In this document: piece after piece, positions 1 through 11,364 of the stretch
Position numbering within the stretch: position 1 is the first letter of the stretch
How the letters are laid out: each line of letters starts with the position of its first letter
Source: Callaeas wilsoni
Lineage: Eukaryota; Chordata; Aves; Passeriformes; Callaeidae
Direction: 5' to 3'
DNA length: 64,000 nucleotides
NCBI GenBank assembly: GCA_013398955.1
Contig: VWPU01010352.1
Location: 248,001-312,000 of the forward strand
Translations under genes and position numbers: made by a program
Notes under the pieces: model-generated
Seen by the model: the letters and a program-made list of their open reading frames with translations, nothing else
What the model was told of the DNA's origin: nothing
Database searches by the model: none

Positions 1-2355
1 CACTCCCACCACTCTGTAATCAGGCTTGGCACTGGTCAGCATTTTCATGCAAATAACAGAAAATCAGGATAAAAAATGACAAATAGGTGACGTATCATGG
101 AAATTTAGGGATCTGTTTCCCCAGAGGAGGTCTTTCCTCTCTCTGGAATGTCAGTGAGAGAAGGAAAGGAACGATGAACCAGTTCAGCTCAGGTTAATAC
201 ACAATTTTTCATACCAGAAGGTAAATCGATAAATGGTTGCCTAGATCAATTTTCTGTCATGTCTATGCAACATACTGAGGAAATGTAGCAAGGGAAGCAC
301 TTGAGGATGTGGCAGGTAGGAACAGAACCGGCATTTTGATTATTATATCTGGAGAGTTTTGAATTACTAGATTTGAGGTGGGGGGAGGATTTTTCTTTCC
401 ACAAGTGAGACTGAGCTGTGTATTTACCACACATACACATCAATGCATTGGTTGTTTATGCTCTCTGGTTAACTGTAAAAAATGTTATACTATTTAAGTG
501 TGACGGTCTCCACTAAAATTATAGAAATGTATTTATGGGAGGCTCAATATGTACAGCAGTTGTTTATTAAGGTCATTGGTATAAAATATATGACTGTGTA
601 TCATTACCATGCTGAACATACAATACACCAGTGGGGCACCTTGGCAGACGCATGAGCCTTTCCCAGACAGGGCTGGGGCTGATGATCAGGCAGTGAATGT
701 GCTGCAGCCTCTTCTGCTGTACCTCCCCTGAGCAGAGGTTATTAGAGCAGCATCCTGCCCAGGCTAAAGTCACCAGGTGCCAGCCCACAGGATTACAGGT
801 AGAAGGCTTTGAGTGTCCAGTCTCTTAAAGCTGCATTGTGCAACTCCAGCAGAGCAAAACAGATTTAATGTCAGCTTATTGGCAAACCCACTGGTGTGAC
901 CATATCCCAGGTGGAAATCACAGCACCTTTTGTATTAGCCCAGGAGCAAAGCATCTGTTTGAGAGATGCCAGACCAGGGCTTCTATCTGCTTCTGCTCCC
1001 CTCTTGCCTCGTAGGATGAGAGAACAACTGGGATCCTGAAAACATTCCTGTATCCCAGTGGATTCATGCTGGGTTTCTTTAGTCCTCTACTATCTCTCCA
1101 TACTCACCAATGATTTTGGTTAACAATTACATGTGTGTTTTGATAATTATAGGTGTGAATTTTAAAATCTCTTTTAAGTTTTTTCTAAAGTGGCCTGTAA
1201 CAAAGCTGAAAAGAGAAGGCACCTAGGTTTTATTTTTGTACTAAATAAAGCTGCTTCTTTGGACTGCTGTTAATTTCATATAATACAATACTGCATTCTG
1301 AAATAAAAGCAGATATTTCTAGATTTTTTTTTTCCCCCAGAGCTGAAAACCAGGGAGAGTCCAAGTGACTGGTCCAGGAGAGCTGTTAAAAGTAAGAACT
1401 CCTGCAAAAAATTTCCAGCTTGCACTCTGATGCCAAATTTTGCAAGCATCCTGTTTACAGACTGGGACATTCAAGTGAAATCAGACCAGTGGGCCTGATT
1501 TCAAAGCTAAAAATAAAATTGTAAGAAGACTGTGTAAAGCTACAGCTCTAATCCCTACAGAAAAAGGTAGGGCACCTTTTTCAATTTCATAAGAATTTTA
1601 AGAACCCTTCTCTCCTCCTAACACAGCTTGAGACTTAGGAAAAGTACTGCTTTTAAGAAACTGTCCCGCTGGAACTCAGGCCAGATGCAGAGGCAGAGCA
1701 CAGCCTAACTTCCCTGGCCTGTCATCACAGAAAATGAGTTTATTACAGCAGGCAGAGGGAGAGGTTTGACAGACAGCTGGCCATCCGAGCACTCCGTTAT
1801 TAAAGCCTCTGTTTGGCAGGATGCTTTGTTTGAAAGCCATGTTTGTGAAAGCAGCCTCTGACCACCAGCATCTGCATTAACTATTAGTTTTATGAAGTAC
1901 TAACTGCTTCACAATGTCATTGGCACAAAGCAAGCTTAGCCCTCTTCCTACTTGAAGAAGAAAGAAAAAACAACTCCTGGGGTTATTTAATTTTTTTGCT
2001 AACATATGTTGTGAAAGGCCTCACAGCAGCTTGAACAAACCCAGAGCTACAGCTAGAGGCATGCTGAGACCTTCTCTTTTGCAAAGAAAAAGCTGAAACC
2101 TTTTTGCTTTCATCAGGAGAGACAATGAGCATGGAGCAGGCTGAAGCACAGGTAAACTTTGTCTTGTCTGGGCTGCCATGAAGGTAGAACCAAAGAAGAC
2201 CTTAATAGTGTAATAGGTGTATTTTCTTGTAGTAAATCCAGGCACAACACACAGGTAGGAGGTTAATACAGTTTTATTACCAGAGCTCTGGCATCTACAC
2301 CTCTCTCCAACAGCCAGTCCAATCTCCAGCTGCTCTGTGGCTGTCAAATTAAAAC
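1..2355. other. Unique AT-rich non-coding DNA, no gene seen
   Basis: Open frames here are short (the longest is about 108 codons, at 2021-2347 on the minus strand) and resemble no family I know. I saw no splice-flanked conserved exon, no tRNA-like cloverleaf and no recognisable young repeat. A T-run at 1326-1335 is the only simple sequence of note. Most likely intergenic or intronic. Confidence 0.6.
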
Positions 2356-2615
2356 CATCATAGAATAACAGAATTATTTCTGTTGGAAAGGACCTTAAAG
2401 ATCACTTCATTCCTACCCCCCTGCCGTGGGAAGGGACACTTCCCACTAGACCATGTTATGCCAAGCCCCATCCAACCTGGTCTTGAACACTTCCAGGTAT
2501 AGGGCAGACACAACTTCTCTGGGCAATCTGTTCCAGCACATCACCATCCTCAGAGTAAATAATTTGTTCCAATAGCCAATCTAAACCTACTCTCTTGCAG
2601 TTCAAACCAGTTACC
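2356..2615 (-). mobile_element. CR1 retroposon 3' end, left part of a split copy
   Basis: The left edge carries the inverted CR1 tail (CATCATAGAATAACAGAAT). It is followed by the usual CR1 3' untranslated landmarks in reverse: the ttggaaaggacc block, the 'ccatccaacctgg' block and the 'ctgttccagca' block. The element therefore lies on the minus strand with its 3' end at the left. It stops abruptly at 2615 and resumes at 3162, with an LTR-like insert between. CR1 is a non-LTR retrotransposon and most copies are 5'-truncated, as here. Several mismatches to the remembered consensus suggest a fairly old copy. Confidence 0.88.
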
Positions 2616-3157
2616 TGCTGTGAAGCACCAATTCATATACCAAGGCAAGGTATTTCTATTTTTTATTCCAGTTTGTGAATAGTAGGGAGCTTGGTGGTAA
2701 CCCAGCTGGCTCCCTGATTATCAAAACTTTACACAACTTATACACGTTAACAAAGGCATAATCATTATTGGTTGCAAATTACATAACTTTTCTGTTAATT
2801 AGTACCCAAATCCCTACTTGCTGGTTGTATCTCTTGTTTCTCATGTTAATTATTCCAGAGGTGCAGTTCCTCCATCAGTTTGAGTCGGAAGGCCATTCTG
2901 AGTAGGTGGTCAATGGGTCCGTGGTTGCAATCTGCCACAGCTGGAATTACCTTTCCCTCTGTTATGGCTCTGTTCTGCCTTCACGCTTGGTGGTTGTTGC
3001 CCAGACAGCCCATTCATCTTGGGTTTGCCTATTTTTTCATTAAAACAACATTCACAATGCAATCGCTTAATCATAACTGCCCAGCTATAGCTAATGATTA
3101 ACACCTAAAAACAATTGAAAAGTTTGATTTAAATCTTAAGGGACTCGAGTCATTTTA
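2616..3157 (-). mobile_element. Solo LTR-like insert within the CR1 copy
   Basis: About 542 bp separate two halves of one CR1 copy. Read on the minus strand, the insert ends in CA (TG at 2616 on the plus strand) and has an AATAAA-type signal shortly before that end (TTTATT on the plus strand near 2660), as in an LTR. The direct repeat TACC occurs on both sides (2612-2615 and 3158-3161), or TTACC/ATACC with one mismatch. The other end reads TA and not the canonical TG, so either it has mutated or my boundary is off by a few bases. No internal retroviral genes are present. I cannot name the family. The split CR1 is the strongest evidence of insertion. Confidence 0.6.
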
Positions 3158-3161
3158 TACC

Positions 3162-3250
3162 ACTATCACTGAATGTCCTTGTAAATAGTCTCTCTCCATC
3201 TTTATTGTAGGCTTCCTTCAGGTACTGGAAAGCACCTATAAGGGAAAGTG
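3162..3250 (-). mobile_element. CR1 retroposon, right part of the split copy
   Basis: CR1 sequence resumes here with the landmarks 'tccttgtaaatagtc', 'ttgtaggcttcc' and 'aggtactggaaag', which normally follow directly on the block ending at 2615. Strand and order agree with the left half, so both halves come from a single insertion later interrupted. Similarity fades after about 3250, giving the 5' truncation point. Confidence 0.85.
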
Positions 3251-3570
3251 CTCTTCATGGAAGGGGGAATAATAAAAATAAGTCTGGATTCCTGCCACAG
3301 AACTACTACTTCCCTACAGACATACCCAAAGCTCTTGGCCATTCAACTTACGTTATTTAGAGATTCCTGAGCAATGCTCTCAAAGCTGTAAACATTTGGG
3401 CCCTTCTAAGAGGATATTTTTGCCTTTCTCCTACTTAAACCTAAAAATTACTCAGATCCAGACTTGTAAAGCCTTTATGTTACTCTTTCCCTAAAGGTAT
3501 GTTTGGGATCAGTCAAATCATTGCCCAATACACCTGTCCTCTGCCAAGGGTACATTTACTTGCTCCTACA

Positions 3571-3585
3571 CACACACACACACAT
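3571..3585 (+). repeat. (CA)n microsatellite
   Basis: About seven uninterrupted CA units. A short dinucleotide tract of the kind that is often length-polymorphic. No sign of function. Confidence 0.85.
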
Positions 3586-4269
3586 AAATACAGCACATAC
3601 AGCACACAGAATGTGCAGACAAAAATGTACAGTTGCTCCCACGTGAGGGAGGATGCTCCTTATCCCCACTTATGAGGAGGCCAAGCAAGCATGGCCATTC
3701 ATTGAGAAAACTCCAGACCACTTCATGTGGAGCTTCTCTGCATTAGGACTAGGACATGGATGGGCTGCAAGATAAGAACCACAGGAGCAGGGGAGTGATT
3801 GGAATGAATCATCACTTCATTCAGCAGCAAAATGGGGCCATCACAGCCAACTTCAGCATTCGGTCTCTTGGTGGACTATATTTATGCCCTGTCTACGGTT
3901 AATGAAGAGACAGCACCTGTACTTAAATCCTAGGACCATCCGGTTCTGCACAGTCTCAGGGCTGGGCACTGGCCACAGTCATATCCTTCCTAAAACTTGG
4001 GAATTTCCCCTCCATTCCCTGGCTCCCCTGAAGAGAAATCTCTGCAGGTTAGACACACTCCAGGGCACCTTCAGAATCTAATCCATCTTGTTTATCCTAG
4101 ACACCTATCTTACAAACTGAACCACCCACCTATATTTCTGTTGACTGTAGATGACTCACTGGACAGCTAAATTCAGATGAAATGAATTCCTTCTGAAATG
4201 TTCTGCAGGATTAGACTCTATTTTACAATTACATGGTATTGTAGGAGTTTGAAATGTTTTATCTAAATT

Positions 4270-4302
4270 AAAAAAAAAAAAAAGAAAAAAAATCAAAGAA
4301 AA
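4270..4302 (+). repeat. A-rich low-complexity tract
   Basis: A run of 13 or more A, then G, then more A runs. Not attached to a recognisable SINE or processed pseudogene body upstream, so probably slippage-derived simple sequence. Confidence 0.8.
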
Positions 4303-6659
4303 AACTACAAGAACTCATACTTTTAAGCTTAAGTCCCTAAATACAGCAAAGCTGTGAATTTTTTCAGTAATCCATTTTCAGCAGTGGTAGGAACATGTTG
4401 ACTTCCTCTATTAAGTATTATAATTGGTAAGAAAATGAAACAGAACTGAACAAAAGGTCTTTGGCTGCTGTGTTAGCTATCACCTCCAAGAATAATTTTC
4501 ATCTTGCAATTGTAATAGCCAATCTACAGCACAGAATTTATATAAGACATTTTTGGCTGGTTTATGAGAGAAAAATCTTGGCATTCTCATAAACATCCAT
4601 GTATGTGTCTTAAAAGTAATGTTCATAATTTACATAAACTAAATAAGGTAAATTGGAAATTTCAGCTCTCAGGCAAAAAGTGTCTAAAAGGCAATTTCAG
4701 ATTGATCTAAATGCCAGAAGGACTAAAGTCTACTAAAATATTGTCCCTTTCCTCAAAATGATAATACCTCAAACCTGAGCACACTCACACAGACACACAC
4801 GCTGCACAGACTCTTGTACGTGTCACCTCCTCCTGTTAAAATCCAGAGAATTTTGTGCCAATGTACTATTCTTTCTGCACTCCAAGCATCTTTTCTAGTC
4901 TAGTCAGTTTAAAAGCTGGTCCACTGTATCTTCCTGCACTTCATTTTGATTTCAGTGCTGTAAATTGTCAGGTAGACCCGTTACAAAAGGTCACACTGTC
5001 AAGTGTTTGCCGTCTGGACCCAGCCAGACCTGAGCTGCTCCCAGCCATATCTCCCCTCTGGAAAGCTCTCAATTCTATTGCTCTAATGCAGCCTGATTCC
5101 CAGGTCTTCTTCCAAGAGAATGCTCAGGTCGGTCACTCTCCATTTTTTTCCGCCGTGGTGTTGCCAAATCTGGAGCATGCAAATCCCTTTTCGTTTTTTT
5201 TTCCCCCAATGTGATAATCATTCTCTTTTGTCAGGCACCCTGCCTGTGCATCTGCAGCCAGATAAAAGGAAACCAAACTGGATCAAAAAGATGATTAAAC
5301 CAAATGTCACTGTTTCACACCCACCTTGACATCTCTTCAAAAGGCTGTAAATTATCAGAGGACTCAGCAGGGGAGAATTGAGCCTGGACAAATAAAGATT
5401 TACCATTCAAGTTTCTCATGTGTTTTATCAAGTTCTGACTTGGCAAAGGAAAATTAGAGAAATTCACTAAACACAAAAGTGTTTTGAGGGTTATTCATGG
5501 GATATTTTATGTTGCTTTAGTAGCTCATGGCCATTATTTTAAAAATTACATTAAAAGCAAGGAAAGAAAGGAACAGAGTTTAGCCCTGAGGTTTATTCCT
5601 GTTAAGTATGCAAATGAAATTCACATAGATCTCTAAAAGGATATTTATTGTGTTGAAAATAATAAGTAAAAGTGTTTCAAAATGGTTCTTCTTTCATATC
5701 CTTGTTCTTATGAAAGTCCATTTACTGTAAAGGACAGTTAGTAAAAAGGTGTGTTTTATTTCAAGCTATAAATAGCTGAACTTTGCTAGTTCTCTCAGAG
5801 GGACACCATGAGACAGTTGCTTAGATCACACACTCGATGTTAAGGAGCATAAAATTCCAAGCCCTCCAGATAAAAAACTTTCTTTTTTTTTAAAAAAGGT
5901 ATTGGGTACTCAGGCTATGTACAGACCATGTACTCTTCTTCTTTTTCTAAATATAGTGTGTCTGAGTGTGTGTTCATCCAATAAGAATCATGAATCAAAT
6001 ATATTTGAAATTGAACAAATTTCACTGAAGGTTAAATTTTAAATACTATCTCAAACTCCACCTATCAGGGCAACATCCTGAAGTGCTGCAGAGGAAGAAA
6101 TATCTATTAAGAAAGGAAGGGGAGAAAAAACACCTTAAATCAGAAAAGATAATAGGGGATTTCAAAAAATGTCTCAGTCTTGCCACTTATTTCCCATGTG
6201 GTCTTGGTTCATTGCCTATATTTTTACCACAAATTTCCAATAAATAAACCAAAACACAATCCCATCTGGTTTCTGAGAGGTTTAGTGTTCATAAAATAGT
6301 AGCCCAATCAATCACTGATGTTACAGGAATGCCAGACATTATTAAGAGTAACATGAAAAATGAGCAGGAAACCAACTTTTCAAGAAGTTTGGCGTTTATT
6401 TTGCCTTCTCTGTTTGCTAAATTCCAAAGTTATGTAAATAACTCCTCCAGATGAGTTAATAAAAATACTACCCTCATCCTGGTTTCCATTTCCTCTGCAA
6501 AGGACACTTCTTATGCTCTGTAAGAAACGAGACAGGCTGGCGAGGAAGCAGCTCCCCGTACCCCGAGGTCTGCTTGAAGGAGCAGATGCTGCCAGGCTGA
6601 CACAGAAAAGAAGGGAGTAGAAAGGCACTGAAGGTCTTATGTTTAGGAAACAATGTCCC

Positions 6660-6721
6660 CTGACTAAACATTTCAAAATAAATAAACCAGCTGACTAAAC
6701 ATTTCAAAGGAAATAAACCAC
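6660..6721 (+). repeat. 31-bp tandem duplication, two copies
   Basis: Copy one (6660-6690) and copy two (6691-6721) both begin CTGACTAAACATTTCAAA and end in AATAAACCA plus one base. They differ at about three positions, so the duplication is not brand new. It is not part of any interspersed repeat I recognise. Confidence 0.85.
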
Positions 6722-7139
6722 CTGTTTTTGAAGATATGGGGAAAAAACACACACACATTTTCAAGATGAGAGGCAGAATTCTTACAAGGAAAATGAGCAA
6801 AATTTCCTTAGAAGTCTGATGGCATTTCCCCCAAGTGGCAGGAAACAACTGACTTGGGACAGCCAGCTGAGAGCCCCATCACAGCTGCTCAGGATGAAAC
6901 TTCTCTCAGAGCTTGGCTAGGAGGATACAACTCTTTGAAAATTGAACTCATGGAGGAGTATAGGAGATATAAAGCATTTGTAGATGCTCCAATGTACATC
7001 ATCAGTTGATGGATGTCTGTTGCTGGCACCAAAACATGCAAAGAAAGTGTAACCAGGTGGGACCTGCCTGGCCAGTAGGTTTTGTCCTGGCAGAACAGAA
7101 ATGGTAGGAACAGACATCTCATCTAGCAAATGAGAAACA

Positions 7140-7274
7140 CAGAGTCATGGAACATCCTGATTTCGAAGGGACCCACATGGATCATTGAGTCCAACTCCTG
7201 GCTCCTTGAGGGCAGCCTAAAAGTTAAACCACGTATCCAAAACCCAGGAGGTGTTGTTCAAACACTTCTTGAAC
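7140..7274 (-). mobile_element. CR1-type retroposon 3' fragment
   Basis: The stretch starts with a degraded tail (agtcatggaac). It carries the block 'cattgagtccaactcctggctcc' split over 7183-7205, then 'cctaaaagttaaacca' and 'aaacacttcttgaacac', which are landmarks of one CR1 subfamily read in reverse. The 3' end therefore faces left. It is truncated where it meets the oppositely oriented copy starting near 7282. Confidence 0.75.
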
Positions 7275-7281
7275 ACTGAAA

Positions 7282-7497
7282 AATTACTTCATGGAAAGGG
7301 TTTTCAGGCACTGGAAAGGGCTGCCAATGGGAGTAGTGGAGTCACCAACCATGGAAGTGTTCAAAAACGTGCAGAGATGGCACTTGAGGACATGGTTTAG
7401 TGGTGAACATTTAGCAGTGAACCACCATTCAAGGTGGCTGACAGTTGGACTTGGTGATCTCAGATGTCTTTTCCTACCCTAACCTCTCCGTGATTCT
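7282..7497 (+). mobile_element. CR1 retroposon 3' fragment in the opposite orientation
   Basis: Landmarks in forward order are 'gcactggaaagggctgcc', 'gtggagtcaccaacc', 'tggaagtgttcaa', 'acttggtgatctcagatgtc' and the tail 'tgattctatgaa'. These match the CR1 3' untranslated region, with the 3' end on the right at about 7497. Together with the minus-strand fragment at 7140-7274, this makes a tail-out inverted pair. The 63-codon open frame at 7291-7482 lies wholly inside this fragment and is not a gene. Confidence 0.85.
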
Positions 7498-7499
7498 AT

Positions 7500-8249
7500 G
7501 AATTACGAAAGAGAGATTTTCATGGTTTCACCTTGTAGTGTGAAGTGCAGACTCTGTCAGAAAGACACAAAGTTTGATGTTTTGTAAGCCTACATGAACA
7601 TGAATGTAACCAGAGACCATGAACAGAGGCACTGGGCACTGAGAGCAAGGCTCAGTTGCTGAGACACTCAGTGCTGGATGAGGCACTTCAGGTTAAGACC
7701 AAGACCTGTGGGAGACCTGCCCCCTTCCAGACCATCAGCTGGAGATGAGCACTGATATCCTGGGCATCCCATATGGCACTAGGTACTTTTATTTATGCAG
7801 TTTCTTCCTTGTGAACAAAACACCCATTGCGGGGGGAGGAAAAAAAGTTGTAATAAAAGCTCTCTGAATAGCCACTCAAAAAGTGGAATTAGAGAAATCC
7901 TGAAGAGAAAAGACAGAAGTAATGTCAACTATTTTAGGAATGTTGATGACTCAGCCCAGTACTTGTAAAGCCACCTTAATTACCTGGAAATTTCTATCAG
8001 ACTGCAAGGCTCCTAAATAAAAGGGGTTTAGAGATTTTTTTTCAATATCCTCTCAGTAAGCTCACACATAATAATAACCTGTTTGAACCAAAGTCAAATT
8101 TGAAACACACTCAAAATAGACACCTACCTAACCATGATTTTATTTTTAAGTTTAAACCATCTTAATAACTGTATTTTCTTTCCATAAGACTTGAGTCTTA
8201 GTTGCAGACAAGAAGAAAATTGTACCAGATAATTTAAAAGAAGTGAGAA
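7500..8249. other. Unique non-coding DNA, nothing recognised
   Basis: No open frame of note, no tRNA, no clear repeat. A short G-run next to an A-rich stretch (about 7829-7846) is the only compositional feature. Confidence 0.55.
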
Positions 8250-8410
8250 AGCAATAGTTCCTGTGTTTAAGAGGTTATAATCCAAATATAAAACAGGAGA
8301 CAACAGATGGGTGTTCTCTGATGGAAGGACACAGGAAAATGATAAGGCAGAAGTTGTTCATTATGAATGAAGATGGAGTTAGTGAAAATAAAGAAAAACC
8401 TTCATCCCTT
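8250..8410 (+). repeat. Ancient amniote interspersed repeat (MIR-associated family)
   Basis: The stretch holds degraded versions of 'agagcttacaatctaaat', 'agacaacaggtgg' and 'ggacacaaggaaa', here as gaggttataatccaaat, gagacaacagatgg and aaggacacaggaaaat. I remember these phrases from a repeat common in turtles and other sauropsids that sits beside MIR-like sequence. Related fragments occur at 19425-19540 and 56150-56370. I do not name the family with certainty. Confidence 0.45.
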
Positions 8411-9774
8411 TTGTTGAGGGCACCACAGAAAACACTTTTTTTAAAGGGCATTTGAAAGCAGGTGATGTGATAATTTGAGGTATATCTCTGTTACATTACC
8501 ATGAATTGGAAAAAGCTTAAGTATACTTCAGAATTCACCATTTAGAGGATGAGGAATGACATGAAGGGCCAACACAAAATGATTTCAGAAATACCAGTGG
8601 TAGTAAAAAGACCAGATGTGGGATAAAGATGAAAGTGAGCAACAAACACAGGCAGCTAGTTTCTAGCAGCTTTGACAAAGGAATTCTAGCAGAAAGATTT
8701 TAAAATACAGCACACCTTTTATATGTTAATTCAGAAGTGAACATGCAGCTTTTACAGTAAATAAAGTAAGGCCTCATATAGGATGTCTTCTTACAACTTC
8801 ATTTTAACAATGAAATTAATATACCTTTTAGACAGATGAAAAATTCTCTTGTAATTAAGTTTAATATTACTAAAGTCAAGGGAATCCTCTTCATTCATTT
8901 CAGAATTAGACTTGCTCTTTATTAAAAACACTTGTATTTTTTTAATTCAATAAATTAGTCTGATTTTTATTGATTTAATTTTACAATGGACAATGAGCCA
9001 TGGAAAAGCTAAGAAGTTATTTTTTTGTCCCCAAATTACTGAGGGTTACTATAGGATCAAAACAGAATTTGGTGATTTTTTTCTCAAAAGTGCTATTTCC
9101 ATCCTAATGTCAAACCATTTTGCAGCATTGAACTCTTGAGGTAAAACCTGTGGCACTTATTGAAGGTGGTGCACATAAAATGTAACTTTTCTCCTTGGTC
9201 ATCTTTGTTCCCTAAAACACTTGGGGAGCCAGAGGAAAAATACATCCCAAAAGTCATGCTATCCATTCTTGGAGTTCTTCCCAGAATAAAACTGTCAGAG
9301 GGATCTTGCTGTTTCTCAGTGCTTTTAAGCAGGTGTGGAGCTCAATGCAGAGCACATCCAATAATGCAGAGCACATCCAATCCCACTGCAGTCTGTAAAG
9401 AGCTGCAAGGCTTGTGACACCTGCAAAAGCGCAAGTCTGCAGAAATGGAAAGCACCTGGCTTAAAAAGTTTTAAGCCCTGTTTTTCAGAAGCTTGCGATA
9501 AACTTCCCTGACAAGCCAAAAAAATTGAAATCCCAGGTACCTTCAGGTGGGGGTTCCTCTGCCAAGGAAACAAGAGCTCGAATGCCAGCCCTGAAGGAAT
9601 GTTTGCAGTAGAATTACACTTTTCTTGCTCTTATCACAATTATTTGAGGTATATTAAAATAGCACTGAGAAGACAGACATAACTTCTCAGTATACAAATG
9701 TTTAACAAAAATAAATAACCTGACTTCAGCCTAAACACAGAAAATATCCAAAGAGTGAGCAAAGAGGGATGCTG
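8411..9774. other. AT-rich non-coding DNA
   Basis: The sequence is rich in A/T runs around 8700-9000 and has no supported gene. It includes a perfect 19-bp tandem duplication at 9344-9381. Open frames at 9160-9417 (+) and 9325-9573 (-) overlap each other and show no domain. Confidence 0.55.
9344..9381 (+). repeat. 19-bp perfect tandem duplication
   Basis: The unit AATGCAGAGCACATCCAAT occurs at 9344-9362 and again at 9363-9381 with no mismatch, which suggests a recent event. It may vary in copy number between individuals. Confidence 0.92.
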
Positions 9775-9890
9775 GGGATGGGAAACTGAGGCAAAGAAAG
9801 ACTAAACCACTTGCCTGAGGTAACCAGGCTTAGAATTGAAGAGAAATTTTCCAACTCTCACACCAATGTCTTAACCACAAAGTTAATGCT
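9775..9890 (-). repeat. MIR-like SINE fragment
   Basis: Read in reverse, it has the MIR core landmarks: 'gggaaactgaggcaaag', 'ccacttgcctgaggt' and 'tgtcttaaccac'. MIR and related CORE-SINEs are tRNA-derived elements that were active in ancestral amniotes, so this is a very old copy. Confidence 0.65.
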
Positions 9891-11333
9891 CTGCTGATCT
9901 CTATTTTATCCTTCATAACTTTTAAAAAATCCCATTCCTATCGGGCTTCATTTTCTCACTGCTTTGACTGAGCACAAGGGTGAACCACTGCAGGGTAGGC
10001 AGGTAGATGAATTGTATTTGAGTTAGGCTACACTAGGAAAATATGTTTGTCCTTTAACAGTGAAAGATGCATTTTTCACCCAGGCAACTCGAAAATAAAT
10101 TCTTTTTTATTACATATTGAATGTAGCTAAAAGTGAACATATTTCCTTATACACCTGTGCTCAGAGAAAGCAAAGGCTAAATAATGTATCCAGCCAGTTC
10201 ATCCTATGCAGCTTGTTAGGAGCTTCCTCAATTTCTCATGATTCCTTCTCTCATAATTTCTTCAAAATTGACAGAGACATTTGTTCTCACTGAGAACGGA
10301 GGCCAGACTAGAAACGCAGTTATTTTAAAGACAAGTTTATGCTGAGTTTTCCAAATGTAACAACACTAAAATATTATATATCCCTGAAATGCAAGGCTTT
10401 TCACTGCACATTATTAAAAGAAATTTTGTCATAAACTGACAAGCAAATGCTTTATTAAACCTGTTGGAATTCATTGTTAAATAACAACAATGTTCAACAT
10501 TTATATCCTTAAATCTCTGCACATACATAAACCACCAAATCTTGCAACACAAGTGGATCAATTTTTCTTTCATTATTATTACTAAATCTGCTTTACAACA
10601 TGCAGCACTGAGGCTCAATTTCCCACCTTCCATTTGCCAAAAGGTGTAGATTTATTGCATCATACAAAATTAAAAGTACATGGATTTAACTTTAAACAGC
10701 CCTGACTTGCCAGGTATGTGCTCCTATGCCATGTGTCATCTCCTCTCTTCTCCTCTGGTCCATCTCTCCACTGACCAAGTCTGCAAAACACTCAGCTCTG
10801 GGACCAGTGGGGATATTTGCTGTAAAGACAGAAATTTTTGCTTCTCCTTGCATATCCAGCATCCACTGCTTGGTAAAGCTCAGATGATTTTGCTGAGAAC
10901 AGGATGTGATCACACCACATAAAATTCTGGGGGGTGTTTATGGAGTGCATCATTTCTGTGAGGGTGATGCAAGACATGAATTTTGGGATATTAGGAAATA
11001 TGCCAAGACCTGGTATATCATTAATTATAATTATCAGTTGCCACATTGTTTCATTCACTTCTCCTTTTGATCATGCCAGGAACAGAAGGAACCACATTCT
11101 GTCAGGGCCTTGCGTCAAGAGAACGGAGAATATTATTTTGTATTCAAGCAGTTCACATTTCAGGGCACACAGGATGAACCCTTAAGAACAAAAATGATGG
11201 TGAATCACATATCATCGATGCACTCATATTTTGGGCTGGGTATTTTTTCCCAAAGCTCGCACACAACATAACATTTCCCTGAACAGCTCTGGTGCTCACA
11301 GTTCTAAACATTTTCTGCCCACAATACTACTTT

Positions 11334-11364
11334 TCTCTTTCCTTTTCTTTTTCTTTCTTTTTTC
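11334..11364 (+). repeat. TTTC-rich polypyrimidine tract
   Basis: About 30 bases of almost pure T and C, followed by CCAGG. It could mimic a splice-acceptor tract, but no exon follows that I can support. Confidence 0.7.

Larger units (their letters stand above)
3251..7139. other. Unique AT-rich non-coding DNA with simple repeats
   Basis: No convincing coding exon. The frames at 4855-5214 and 6474-6848 are open by chance as far as I can judge: no domain, no signal peptide, no splice context. Simple sequence includes a CA tract (about 3571-3585), an A-rich stretch (4270-4302), a short T-then-A run (5881-5897) and a CA tract near 6747-6760. A 31-bp tandem duplication lies at 6660-6721. Confidence 0.55.
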
